This document shows positions 21,683-33,151 of a DNA stretch of 64,000 nt, in pieces. Every line of letters begins with the position of its first letter. Position 1 is the first letter of the stretch. Source of the stretch: Tetracladium setigerum (taxonomy: Eukaryota; Ascomycota; Leotiomycetes; Helotiales); the NCBI GenBank assembly GCA_031472005.1, contig PZJY01000002.1:2294001-2358000 (forward strand), given 5' to 3'. The position numbers and the translations under genes are program-made. The notes below the pieces were generated by a model. The model was given only the letters and a program-made list of their open reading frames with translations, was not told where the DNA came from and did not search any database.

Positions 21683-24600
21683 ATGACATTCAGAATCTGT
21701 GGCTGCAGCTACTTTATCATTGGGCCTAATATCTATGAACGCTCTCAGCCCAAATATCTCCCTCTTCTTGACAGTTCAGCACACAGCACCATTCTCTCCA
21801 CAACCTCCCGTACCACCCTCAAGCAAACCTTCACCAACCCCACCACAGAAGCCATCAAACAGTGCACTTACACCTTCCCACTATACGACGGTGTCAGCGT
21901 CGTCAGCTTCACATGTCGTATCGGCAAGAAAGTCTTGACCGGTATTGTCAAGGAGAAAGCTAAGGCGAAGAAGATATTTGACGATGCCGTCGCCAAAGGC
22001 GAGACAGCCGGTCTGCTGGAGCAAACGCTAGAAGCAGCCGATGTCTTCAGCACCAAGCTTGGAAACATTCCTGCCGGACAGAGCATCATGGTCGAGATCA
22101 CCTATGTGGGAGAGTTGAAGCACACGGAAACCGAAGGCATTCGATTTACCATTCCAACTAGCATTGCGCCTAGATATGGATCTGGACCAGCTGCCCTTTC
22201 GAATGCTCAGCCCTCGGCTGATCAAGGTATCAAAATTACAGTCGATGTCAATATGCCCGAGGGCTCGTTTATCAAGAGTGTTCAGTCGCCTTCACATCCA
22301 ATCGCTGTCTCGATGGGAACGATTTCAACGGCCGCCAAGGCCGATCCAACAATGAGCAGAGCTTCAGCGACTCTTTCGCTCGGCGCAGCTGCCCTGGAGA
22401 AGGATTTCGTGCTGATTGTCGCCTCCAAGGATGTTGGAATCCCAAAAGCGATTCTCGAAACCCACCCTACTATCCCAAATCACCGAGCTTTGATGGCAAC
22501 ACTCGTTCCAAAATTCACCCTGCCTCCGGCGCGACCTGAAATCGTCTTTGTTGCCGATCGCAGTGGTAGTATGGCGGGTAGTCCCATGACTATGCTTATC
22601 TCGGCCATGGATGTCTTGTTGAAGTCGATGCCACTGGGTGTGAAATTCAATATCTGCTCCTTTGGATCCAGAAACTCCTTCCTCTGGTCCAAGAGCAAAG
22701 CTTACTCAGCCGAGACTTTGGCTGAAGCAAGTAACCATGTCAAAGATTTCACTGCCAATATGGGAGGCACAGAAACTTTTGCGGCGATTAAGAATACGAT
22801 CGAACGACGATTCACCGACATTCCACTTGAAGTCATTCTGTTGACTGATGGAGATATCTGGAGTCAAGACACTCTGTTCCAGTATCTCAACCAGCAAGTT
22901 CAAGAGTCGAATGGCAACATCAGGGTTTTCCCTCTCGGGATTGGGAATGGTGTCTCTCACTCTCTTATTGAAGGACTCGCTCGTGCTGGCAACGGATTCG
23001 CATCAGCTGTTCAGAATGGCGAAAGACTTGATACTGCAGTCGTGAGAATGCTTCGTGGAGCTCTATCCCCTCACATCACGGACTACACGCTTGAAGTCAA
23101 GTTCGACAAGAAAGACGACGATTTTGAAGTCATCGAAAAGGTTACCAATGGTATGCGAGTTCTCCTTTCCGAAGATGCAAAGCCAGAAGCCCCAAAAGCT
23201 GCTATCTCTCTGTTCGATGAGAAGGTAGACCCAGAGAAGGAAAGTATCCAAGACAGTGACTCCCCATACACCCACCTGCCCGAAATCCCATACCCACATG
23301 TCCACCAAGCACCTCACAAAATTCCTACACTCTTTGCCTTCTCTCGAACATCCGTCTACCTCCTCCTATCTCCCGAAACCATCCAACGAAATCCCACCTC
23401 AGTTATCCTTCGAGCTACATCCGCTCACGGTCCTCTTGTTCTTGAAATCCCCATTGAAGTTCTCTCCGAACCCGGAACCACAATTCATCAACTTGCCGCT
23501 AAGAAGGCCGTCCAGGATCTTGAAGAGGGTCGAGGATGGATCTACGATGCCAAGGACCAGAATGGCAAGCTCGTCAAAGAGAGATACCCAAGTTGTTTCC
23601 AAGAGCTGGTTGAGAAGGAAGCTGTGAGACTAGGTGAGAAGTTCCAGATTGCAGGGAAATGGACATCATTCGTGGCCGTTTCTGCAAATGATAAAACAAT
23701 CAAGGCAGCGAAGAAAGCCGCAGAGGAAGCCAAAGAAGGCCAAGGAGAGTCGGAGGAAGATGAAATTGTGGAGGGGAAGGAAAAGCGCAAGCGCAGCGAC
23801 AAGAACAACAAGTTCTTGGATGTTGAAGCCAACGTCGACGATGATGTTTCCGAGGATGAAGATGACGAAGACTGTAAGTGCATAAACTCAGGAACAAGCT
23901 CCACCCGTAAAATCATATCTAACTCTTCTCTAGATGCTGCAGCCGCAAACAGGTACGTTGAAATCAACGAAAGTCTTTCTGTTCAATCGGATAAATCTCG
24001 CGTAAACAGATCCAGCCCAAAGAAGAGAGGGATCACCAAGCGGTGTTCAAGTAATAAGAAAAGCAAACGCTCAACGCCTCTGAGATTCGCTCGGAAGCGA
24101 AGGTGTGAGAACCAGTGTTCCGGCCCTTCCTCCTTGTCTCTGTCAGAGCAGGCGGTTTCTGACAATGTTAGTCATATGTCGAAACGTCTATGTCGAGCTA
24201 GCTCGTCTCTCTACGTTGGACCCCGGGTGACTGAATATGGCGGCTGTACTACTGGATTTGGAGGTGCTTCGCCAACCTACAGTCCTGCATCACCTGGTTA
24301 TAGTCCTGTATCACCAGGTCACAGTCCTACATCACCGTTTTATAGTCCTGCATCACCGTCTTACAATCCTGCATCACCATCTTACAATCCTGCATCACCA
24401 AGCTACAATCCTACATCACCGAGCTACAATCCTGCATCACCAGCCTTTGATAGTATGGAGAGTGGTCAAGGTCTCGAATTTGGCATGGAATGCGCTAGTG
24501 CTAGCTACGACGACCAAGATATGTCTTTTGATCTAGAATATACACCTCATGGGGCAGAAGAAGAAGAAGAAGAAGAAGGTACTAACAAATCCAGCTCCGT

Positions 24601-25918
24601 CAATACCCTGGTCGCACAAGATGGCGCTTCCCAAGAGATCTCTGCATCCTACGCCAGCAGGGCGTACATCAATCAAATCAGTCAACGAGGTGAAAAGCTC
24701 GACGGCTTGGCTGCAAAAACCGACAGTCTTTCGGCATCTTCTCAACAGTTCTATAAATCAGCCAAAAAGTCTCAATCTATGAGCAATCCTTTCGCTGGTG
24801 CCATGGCAGGTGTACAAAACTTGTTCGGTGGTTCAAACTCCCGTTCTGCTTCTGCTTCTGCTCCAGCTCCAGCTCCGGCTCAAGCTCCAATGCAAGCATT
24901 TGGACAGGTAGCACCAGGTGCTTTTGGATCTGCTCCAGCTCCAAGCAGAGGAGGAGGAGGAGGTCTGTTCGGTAGTTCCTCCAGTCACTCTAGAGAAGAA
25001 GCAGTCGAAAGACGCAGCCGAAGTCTCTTTGGGGGCGCTGGCGGCTCATTGCAATCAGAAAATTCCGCACCACCATCCAGAAACGCACCCGGTTCAATGG
25101 CACCACAGCCAACAGGCGGTCTATTCGGAATGCCAGCAAGCACTGGTTCCGCACCAGTTGTTGGTGGTCTCTTTGGAAATGCCCCACAACAACAACCATC
25201 CCGACCTCTCCCAGGCGCAGGCTTATTCGGAAGCAGTGTTAACAGCCCAGTCCCACAATCAGACCGCAGTCAACAACAATCAAGTATCTTCAGCGCACCC
25301 GTCCTTTCCTCCTTCGGCCAACAGCCATCCGCTCCACCACCACCACCAGCACCATATCAAGCTCCTCCTCCTCCAGCAGCCGAGAGCACCAAGAAATCCA
25401 AAAAGGCATCAGCTTGGTCCCTCCGACGCTCCTCCTCTTCCTCCAAGGAAAACCAAGAACGAGACCAATCTTCCTCATCATCACCACCATCCATAAACTG
25501 GAACACCAAAACCCCCACTGAGAAACTTCTCGCTTTGATCTCCCTTCAAGACTTCACCGGATCATGGACTACCACCTCTTCCACGAACAACAACACCAAA
25601 GCAGAAATCAGCGCAATCCTCGGATTTGAAATCCCCGCTCCACCAAAAGAGTTGGGCGTCGATGAGCAGACTTGGATTACGATGGTGGTGATTAAGGTGT
25701 TGGAGGAGAAGATGGCTGAGGATGAGGGGACATGGGGATTGGTTGTTGAGAAGGCGAGGGGGTGGTTGGAGGGGGAGCAGTGGGTTGTGGGTGGAGAGAA
25801 GGATTTGGAGGTTTTGGAGAAGGAGGCTGGGGGGGTTGTCGAGAGGGGTGGGTTGGTGTTTAAGTATGGAGTTTGGAAAGAAAAAGAAAAGGGAAAAGAA
25901 AGGGGAAAGGTGGATTGA
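21683..25918 (+). CDS. VIT/vWA protein with RNAPII-CTD-like heptads and GLFG repeats
   Basis: Large protein of the VIT plus von Willebrand A family (animal VWA5A/PARP4-like); function in fungi is unknown. A 60-base intron at 23874-23933 is in frame; spliced length 1,391 residues. VIT domain covers about residues 20-165 (ends near VEITYVGEL). The vWA domain starts near residue 285 with a complete metal site: DRSGS, GGTET and LLTDGD. Residues about 690-735 are acidic and basic low complexity. Residues about 846-901 hold eight heptads of the type Y-S/N-P-A/V/T-S-P-x, like the RNA polymerase II CTD. Then come an E8 run, a disordered part with six LFG motifs (four GLFG), proline-rich tracts, and a conserved vWA-associated C-terminal domain (ELGVDEQTWITMVVIKVLEE). 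ATG at 21683 begins the known family N-terminus. No frame breaks in 4.2 kb. Confidence 0.85.
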   Translation: MTFRICGCSYFIIGPNIYERSQPKYLPLLDSSAHSTILSTTSRTTLKQTFTNPTTEAIKQCTYTFPLYDGVSVVSFTCRIGKKVLTGIVKEKAKAKKIFDDAVAKGETAGLLEQTLEAADVFSTKLGNIPAGQSIMVEITYVGELKHTETEGIRFTIPTSIAPRYGSGPAALSNAQPSADQGIKITVDVNMPEGSFIKSVQSPSHPIAVSMGTISTAAKADPTMSRASATLSLGAAALEKDFVLIVASKDVGIPKAILETHPTIPNHRALMATLVPKFTLPPARPEIVFVADRSGSMAGSPMTMLISAMDVLLKSMPLGVKFNICSFGSRNSFLWSKSKAYSAETLAEASNHVKDFTANMGGTETFAAIKNTIERRFTDIPLEVILLTDGDIWSQDTLFQYLNQQVQESNGNIRVFPLGIGNGVSHSLIEGLARAGNGFASAVQNGERLDTAVVRMLRGALSPHITDYTLEVKFDKKDDDFEVIEKVTNGMRVLLSEDAKPEAPKAAISLFDEKVDPEKESIQDSDSPYTHLPEIPYPHVHQAPHKIPTLFAFSRTSVYLLLSPETIQRNPTSVILRATSAHGPLVLEIPIEVLSEPGTTIHQLAAKKAVQDLEEGRGWIYDAKDQNGKLVKERYPSCFQELVEKEAVRLGEKFQIAGKWTSFVAVSANDKTIKAAKKAAEEAKEGQGESEEDEIVEGKEKRKRSDKNNKFLDVEANVDDDVSEDEDDEDCKCINSGTSSTRKIISNSSLDAAAANRYVEINESLSVQSDKSRVNRSSPKKRGITKRCSSNKKSKRSTPLRFARKRRCENQCSGPSSLSLSEQAVSDNVSHMSKRLCRASSSLYVGPRVTEYGGCTTGFGGASPTYSPASPGYSPVSPGHSPTSPFYSPASPSYNPASPSYNPASPSYNPTSPSYNPASPAFDSMESGQGLEFGMECASASYDDQDMSFDLEYTPHGAEEEEEEEGTNKSSSVNTLVAQDGASQEISASYASRAYINQISQRGEKLDGLAAKTDSLSASSQQFYKSAKKSQSMSNPFAGAMAGVQNLFGGSNSRSASASAPAPAPAQAPMQAFGQVAPGAFGSAPAPSRGGGGGLFGSSSSHSREEAVERRSRSLFGGAGGSLQSENSAPPSRNAPGSMAPQPTGGLFGMPASTGSAPVVGGLFGNAPQQQPSRPLPGAGLFGSSVNSPVPQSDRSQQQSSIFSAPVLSSFGQQPSAPPPPPAPYQAPPPPAAESTKKSKKASAWSLRRSSSSSKENQERDQSSSSSPPSINWNTKTPTEKLLALISLQDFTGSWTTTSSTNNNTKAEISAILGFEIPAPPKELGVDEQTWITMVVIKVLEEKMAEDEGTWGLVVEKARGWLEGEQWVVGGEKDLEVLEKEAGGVVERGGLVFKYGVWKEKEKGKERGKVD
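24278..24445 (+). repeat. Eight CTD-like heptad codons (21-base tandem units)
   Basis: Eight consecutive 21-base units encode YSPASPG, YSPVSPG, HSPTSPF, YSPASPS, three YNPxSPS and YNPASPA. DNA repeats share CCTGCATCACC cores. Expansion by unit duplication is likely because units 4-8 are nearly identical. Confidence 0.9.
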
Positions 25919-26750
25919 GTTCAAATATGGGGAAGTGAGAAAAGTGTGAAACGAAATCTAAATAATGGGATGTGAGATGACAGTTATGAAATTGTTTCTC
26001 GGGTTTGCGCTGTGGACTTTACGTTTCTATCTCAAAGGGGAAAATTTGCGAGTAATGGAATTCACAAATTGGAACTTGAACTTTTAAAAACGATGTCTTT
26101 TCTTTGACTACGTTGTTAGCTCATCAAAAATTGAAAAGAAGCAGTTACCAACTTAATTTCTCCTCCCTGTCGTTAACGGCACCTCTCTGCATTGCCTTCA
26201 ACTCTCCTCGTGAAAGTCAAATTAATCTACTGACAGAATTAAGCCTTAGACGTGATTTCCGGACGATGAAATTCACACCACAAGATCCCAAAATGATTAT
26301 CATATTGTAACTCTTGATAGAAGAGATTCGATGTTATTCAATTTTTATACACGTTTCGATTCCTCCCCTTCAAACTTTCTTCTCATCTATCATCCCATGA
26401 TGAGCAACAAAAAAGCAAAATATCCATACACAGCCCACAGCCTCATGTACACACCCGTTTCATTCCCCAACCAAGCCATGATAATGTATAATCTCCCTTT
26501 CCCCCTAGAACTTTTTTTCTCAAACCCCATCCAAAGCCTCAGGCAGCTCAAAAGACACCTACCGAATTCCATCCCAGGTTACAAGGGATAAAGGAGGAGG
26601 AGTATAAAACGCCCATAACACCATCGCAATGCTCAAACCAAATATTCATCATCTTCTCTCTTCAAGTTTGTCTCCCCCGTCGTGCTGCACCGTACAATAA
26701 TTCTTTCACGTCCATGAGCAAGTCCTCGACCTCGTTGACATCACCACGAG
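25919..26750. other. Convergent gap between VIT/vWA and RIF1
   Basis: 832 bases, A/T-rich, 3' flanks of both genes. No supported coding region. Confidence 0.45.
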
Positions 26751-29700
26751 TCAAGGCCCCTGTTTCAAGCTATCCATGAGAGACTGCATATGTTCTCTGA
26801 CAGAATCCATGGTGGTAACTTCTGGAACTTGGGATTGTGACATGATCCTAGTCTCCTCGATGATCTGCATGGACGCTTCATCGCTTGTGTTATATCCTTC
26901 TGCGTAATCACGCTCTGCATCGTAGGCCGATGATGGGATAATTTCCTGTGACTTTTGACTTTTTCTAGTCGATTTTCTAGAGACGGAGCCTTTCCTCGCT
27001 GATGACCTGCCTGCTGGTGGGGGCATCGCTGGTGATGGTGATCTAGTTATCTCTGGTTGTATCTCGCTTCCCAATTCATCGTCGTTGACGGCCATAAGGT
27101 TTGCCTCGGGCATATCGAGCTCTGTCTGGATTTGTTTTCGCTCCTCCATGCTTGCGAGTGATACGAGACTCTGACTTCGACTAAGGTTGATACTGGAGCC
27201 AAATTCTTGGCTTGAGCGTGGAGATTTTCTTGGCCTTCCACGGCCTCGTTTTCCTGAAGCTTGAGAAGATAGCGATGCTAGGTTCAAGATTAGTTTGCTT
27301 CCAATAAATGATGCTTCCGGTAACCTACCCTCTCTGTTAAACTCCTGGCTGTCGACTAGTTCTTCTGGATCGTGAGTCGATCTGCATGAACCTGGTTCTT
27401 GGCTCGGACGCAGAAGTTTCCTTGGCCTTCCTGGTCCTCGTTTTCCAGACGCCTGTGAAGATTGTGATACTAAGGCCACAGTTAATTTCTGCGTCCTAAA
27501 AATTGCAGTTGTGAAAGACATACCTTCTCGGCCGCACTCCTGGCTATCAACCAGTTCTTCCAGCTCTTCAGTTGATTTGCGTTTTCTTGAATGCATAATG
27601 AAAGTCGTTTGCTGGAGTCTGTTGCCCGACCTTGGAGATTTTATCCCTTCGTAAAGCTCTGATTCATCAACGAAAATTGTGTCGGCTGGATTGAGCGCTT
27701 GGTTATCGATCATGATCTTCGCAGATATAGGTAAGGCGACAATGGCTGGGGTTTCTGGAATGCGCAAGGGAATCGAGGACGGCTGTCCAATCTCGTCTTT
27801 GTGTGCCAGATGTGCTTTGCGCAAATTACCAGATCTAGACACAGATGGTTCCTCAGAGTCACTTCTGCTGGATTTCTGAGATTGGCCTTGCATGTTCTCC
27901 TTGCCAAACAAGGAATTTTCTGCTGAAACATGCTCCTGACCATCAGCTTCTGCAAGGGCTCGGATGATGCTGGCTTCATCCAAATCACTCAACAATGAGG
28001 ATGGAACCTTGGGGACTGCATGATCAATGTGCAGGCTGGGCGACGACACAGCATCCTCAAACACGTCATCATCACCTTCCAGTTTGTCTGATAAAAGAGA
28101 ACTGCCGCGAGCATCGACAAACTTATCACGGGGTGTCTTTGGGATAGAGATGGCCTCGGTTTCAACTTGTCGCTTTGGTGTTGAAGGACCCTCCAAGAAG
28201 GTTTCCTGGATCTCTTCAAGATCTGAGCTGACTTGGCTGGGTCTTGAGATATCAAGATGGCTGTCATTATTAGCCCCGTCATGAACAACATCTTCCTGCA
28301 AACGATCTTTGCTTCCATTATTGGGCTCTAACAATGGATTGGAAGAAATTCCGTCAAAATCGACGGCACTTCCATATGTGGACACGCACCCCTGGTTACC
28401 AGCACCAGAATCAATTTGGGCGAAAGGACCAAGCGATCCAGTGAAGTCTTTGTCCTCTGGCTCCTCCGAGTGTTCCGGGGGTGAGGAGGGAAGATCTCCA
28501 TTCAAGTCCATGACCAAATCTCGGGAGGACTGTGGTGGAGAAGATGGCGGACCATCCTCAGCTACCTCCCCGATGAGAGACCGAGTGGGAGTAGGAGAGG
28601 AAACCACGAATCCATCATCATCACTTGGTGTGACCAAGGTGGGCGTTGCCCGTCGCTCGCGAGAAACCGAACGAAGCAGCAAGGAAGACCTATGCGAAGG
28701 TAGCTCTGGGTCTCTTTCTTCTATGGAGGAGTGATGTTGTCGCAGCGGACTTGAGCCGACGTTTTGGAACATTCCTGCCTCCGCAGCTTGACGTTCTTTG
28801 ACTTCCTTTTGCCTGTCCGTCAAAACCTGAGAGTCGACAACCCTGTCAAGAATGGGCGATGAATCTATGGGCTGGAATTGTACTTGTGAGTCGTCATGCC
28901 GTAATCTAGGTGTCACTTGGCGTTTTCGTACGTTACGTTCCTTCAAGTCTGGAGTATCCTCTCTAGCCCGTTTCATTGACAGTTGTCTTCTACGAGATGG
29001 TGATGATACCGCACTGGAAGTTTGGTGACCTCGTGAAACAGAAAGGTAGGCCGAAGTGTTGAAAAGACTTCCTGGATCAAACTGACTCTCCTCAAAATCC
29101 ATTAGTTGTCGCTCGTTGACAACGGCTTCTGAGACAAGACTCGCTGGCAAGGATGGGAGTTCGATCACAGTAATGGCTCGGAGTTTGAGGAGAGCTTCTT
29201 TGAGGCGATCTGGGTACTGAAGCTCCTGTTGAGATGTACCAAAAGAAGCGTTCCAGAATTTGATGGTTCCATTGGCTACTTTGCTTTGTCGACTTTCGAG
29301 CCCAGAGCATAGAATGATTTCAAAATCAAATAGAAGTTTAGAATGCTCAATCGACTCCTGGAGCTGGGAAATGATATCGAAGAATTTATTCAGAATAGAG
29401 ATGACCTGCCTGGTTAGAAAGGCTCCAATCTGGGAGGAAAATTCACTTACAGGTATCGATATCTTATCACCACCAGAAAATTTGTCTCTGAATTTTGCAC
29501 CCAGAGAGCACACCCAGTCTGAATATTTGTGGTGAGGCCATGAGAAAGAGAGGAAGGGCATCGGCCCAACAAAGAAGTTGTAGCTGAAATCAAATCAACA
29601 TAGTGGTGTGAATGTTGAGAATCAAAGGTGTTGTAAGAGATCTCTAGACACGATCTACACAAGTCGTAAAGATGAGTGAACGGATCAAAAGAAGCGTTCC

Positions 29701-32532
29701 TCTGGCCATTCAGAACTGATCCCCATAATTTCTTTCCAGCTACCTCAAGAGCCTGTCTGTCTTTGGGGTAGACGGCTTTCCCGATGATCAAGTTGTAATG
29801 AAGTAGTTGAGTGATTGGGCTAACGGGAGGATCTTTTCGTAATAGCGAGGCAGCTAAAGGCTCAATAACTGAAAGTATTTTCCCAGCATCCCCAGCATCG
29901 AGAGTTGCTGAACAGACTGTGGCATCAAAGAGAGCTTTCCATCCATGCAGTGGGTTGGATTCAGCAAGGTTGATGCCATATTCGAGGACCTTGACTAGAT
30001 CTTTATATCTGGCACCAAGGGGTTGGTCCCCAGGCCCACTATTCTCGGTGTCTCTTGTATCAACGACGGAGGATGTAAAATTAGCTATGACTTCCCAGAT
30101 CATGCTGCAAGGTTCCGTATTTGCGAAAGGAAGGCCTTCCAGCAATTCCTTCGAAAGCTCGATTTTACTTTTCTTAGTCTTTCGATGCTCGTAAAAGGGA
30201 GAGAGGATGCGTTGCACCAGGCGGGCAAAATTTTGATCGTAATCGAGATTGGGGCACGGGGTCGCCAACAAAATAATCAAATGAAGAAGAGGGGTTTTCA
30301 CTTGTCCCCGAAGTTTTGTAGGCCGATGCGACGGAGTGGCGACTGGTAAAAAGACATCACTTGTACCAATTAGAAGCTGACGTTCTGTGAATGGCAGCGT
30401 TCCAAGTCCTGTGAGAAGTGTACTGATAAGGTGCTCAAAGCTTTTCAGGAATGCCGTCGAATTTGACGTGTTGGTGCTTTGTCGAGGAATCGTGGAACTG
30501 ATGCCTTTCGGGCCTGCATTCCAGGATTTGTGTAAGAAACCAAATATAGATGCCACACTACTCATAGTATCCATTGATACCGTAATCTCCTTTACGGCGG
30601 GAAACGCGATAGAATTGACGTATGTTACCCACAAGAAATTGATGTCGGAAGTATCTCCAAGCTCCCAGTAGAGCATGTCCAGTAAATTGCCAAGAAGCGG
30701 GAAAACAATCAACGCGTTTTTTCGTAGCCACTTTGGGTCGAGAAATGGAAGCTCGTTGACGGGAAAGTCATTGTCCAAGATGCGATTTTCGTTGTATGTC
30801 CTCGGTTGTGAGTGATCGAAAAGCCACTGAAGGACCGAACATGCGTCGGCTAGCGCTGCCCTCACTTTCTTTGGTTTACTCATTGCATCAGTTGCAATCA
30901 GCCCTTTCCCCACGAGTCGAACAACATATTCATTCCAGCAAAGATCGTATTGCGGAGGCGTCGTTGCAGATTTGAAGGAATAGTATAACAGACAGCATAA
31001 AGTATTCAATGAAGGTCCCCTTAAATTCTCGCGCTTAAGTTGCCGCTCAAGGGCTTGAGGGAGTAACGTCGTGAGTTTCGAGGCATAAGAAGACCCGGAA
31101 GATTGCTCGCTGGAATAAACCACAAATATGAATCGATTCCATGCCAGAAGCGCCTCTTTTCTGGTTGCAACGTCACTCCGATTGAATGAATCGGAAATGA
31201 TTTTGAGCCAATCTCCCAAAAACTCCCATTGCGTCAACTGCCGAATTCGACCCTGGAAAAGAAGGATAACCACGCTCCAAATTTGTGGCACGGCGGCTAA
31301 GGAGGATACGTCTTTCTCGTTGCTCTTCTGAAGCATTTGTTTGAGACGAGTAATCAAAATCCTGCCATACTTCCCCTGGCCCTCCACTTCCGTCTCAAAA
31401 AGCATCGACACCGCTCTCGTCAATTTCATCTCCATTCCACAGGAGAAGGCGACCTCCAGACCAAAGGTGATTGCGTGTAATCTAACGTCCTGCAAATTGG
31501 TCGTCATATCGGCGAACAGGTCCTGGATCCAGAGATGATTTGAGAGCATATAACTTTTCGACTGTCGAATTAATGTCCGGTAAATGTTGATTCGTCCATC
31601 GAGAATTCTCTTTCCTGTCAGGTTTCCAGACTCAATATTATGCAACGCCTTGACAAGCCGGCCAATCCTCTCCTGATTCATAACTTTGGATGGGAAACTC
31701 TGCTTGGCCATGATAAACAGAAGATGCCTTGCTACATCCTTTGAAGCCTGTGGGTCCTCGAATGTCTTGATAGAGTGGTCCACAAAAAAAGTAGCAAAGT
31801 CTGAAGGGATCATATCAGAGACAGGTGAACTATGAAAGAAGCTGCCGAGAAGAACCAATGCATTGATGGCGAGTGAAGATTCGGGCCTGCTTTCCTCTGT
31901 CTTTTCCGTCAAATCTCTCCTGATAAAGGACAGCAGCAGATCCATCTTTTTCTTCAGTTCCCTAATATCCGGCACGTTGTCAGAAGCCTTCAAAGACTCT
32001 GACAGAATTGTATATGCATCCACCTTAGCACTCCTGTCCGTGCCAGCCAATTGCTTCGTTGTTGACTCCAGCATGATGGCAAATGTTGTAGGATTTGATG
32101 ATGGAGTGTTGCTGCTGCTCAGGTTTCCAAAAGAATTCGCAGATTCATATTGCGTGTTCACTTTCAATATCGACTTTGGGGGTTTCCTCTCTGCCGAGCG
32201 AAGGAGCGGTCTCAACGAACCAGGTGAGGCGAATATCTGGTTTCCTGGAACTGACAGATTCGGTACGTCGTACGCTGTTAATTCAGCCCACTCAACCCTT
32301 TTCCGAATACTTCCCACAGAGGCTTCCTGCAAGTTCGAATCTGCCGAGGACCGCGGGTAGTCGGGTTTGATAGACTGGATGTTCGTCTGAAGAGTCGTTT
32401 CGCGGATCCGAATACTCGGTCAAAAGCGCCCCCTCTTGACTCTTCCACGCCTGATTCTCGCGGAGGGGTTGGCGGTCGAACAGGCCTATCTGGTGAGAAG
32501 TTTGGTAGAGACAAAGTCTCTAATTCCACCAT
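26751..32532 (-). CDS. RIF1: RIF1 homologue (Rap1-interacting factor 1)
   Basis: Nuclear scaffold that recruits protein phosphatase 1 to control replication origin timing and telomeres. Starts at 32532 (MVELETLSL, then RPPTPPRE). The N-terminal segment to about 32400 and the following frame are joined only by adding one base (32390-32450; for example AAACG to AAAACG). PP1 docking motifs follow: KRVEW (RVxF type) and, about 40 residues later, SILK. A long helical Rif1 N-terminal domain of HEAT repeats fills 32.2-29.5 kb. A 77-base intron (29660-29584) changes frame. The C-terminal half is disordered, Ser/Pro-rich, and contains two AT-hooks (GPGRPRK, GRGRPRK), each after a small in-frame intron (27523-27470 and 27328-27278). 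About 1,865 residues, normal for the family. Confidence 0.8.
27190..27570 (-). repeat. Tandem duplication of an AT-hook exon-intron unit inside RIF1
   Basis: Two adjacent units of roughly 190 bases each encode EELVDSQE, a small intron, SSQASGKRG and an AT-hook, then PSQE or SSQE. Both introns sit in phase 1 at the same codon and are 54 and 51 bases. Confidence 0.75.
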
Positions 32533-33151
32533 GACTGCGAGCGCGAGAGTCGTCGTGGAGGAGTGCAATCCTCATCGAGTCCTGTTTCTCCTTTTTTTTA
32601 CCAATCCATGTGTGTATGTCGGGGGCGTCTTCGCTGGTAGAGAGGACTTTTTCAGTAGGTAATCGGTTTCGGAATGGTGCTATTGTCGTGAACTTTTTCG
32701 ACTTCGACAGACTGGTGGAATTCGATGGCCGTTTTTAGGCAGGTTCGGTGAGGTTGTACAGGACGCTTAACGCCGACTCGATGGTCGCGACGCGTTCTTG
32801 GGACTCGCGTATCGCGCTGCTGAAAAACCACTTTAACTAAGATCACGTGTCAAACATAATAACACACCTTAACGCGAGAATTATTTCGAGCATGATAGTA
32901 TCAAGATACTCAAGTCAACTTCACTCGAAGATTTCCGAAGCTTCTAATCAATGACACGTACATCGGGCTGTTACGATCAGTCTCATTTCTCCTCACAACA
33001 ATTTGATACATTCAACGGGATCATTAAGTTTGTTACTCGAACCTTACGCCTATCTCGATATTTCCATCTGAAGCAAAACAAAAGCCCCATGTCACAACCC
33101 ACTAACATCCAATTCTTCTAGTACTAGAAATCTAGTTCAGGGCTACAATAC
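32533..33151. other. Gap between RIF1 start and HET gene end
   Basis: 619 bases. RIF1 promoter side holds CGAC-rich sequence; the remainder is A/T-rich. No gene. Confidence 0.4.

Noticed and set aside
24278..24445. The heptads being part of RPB1 itself
   Set aside because: The same frame carries VIT and vWA domains and no polymerase sequence.
24549..24782. Lys-rich frame overlapping the VIT/vWA gene
   Set aside because: Out-of-frame shadow of the poly-Glu (GAA) run in the real gene.
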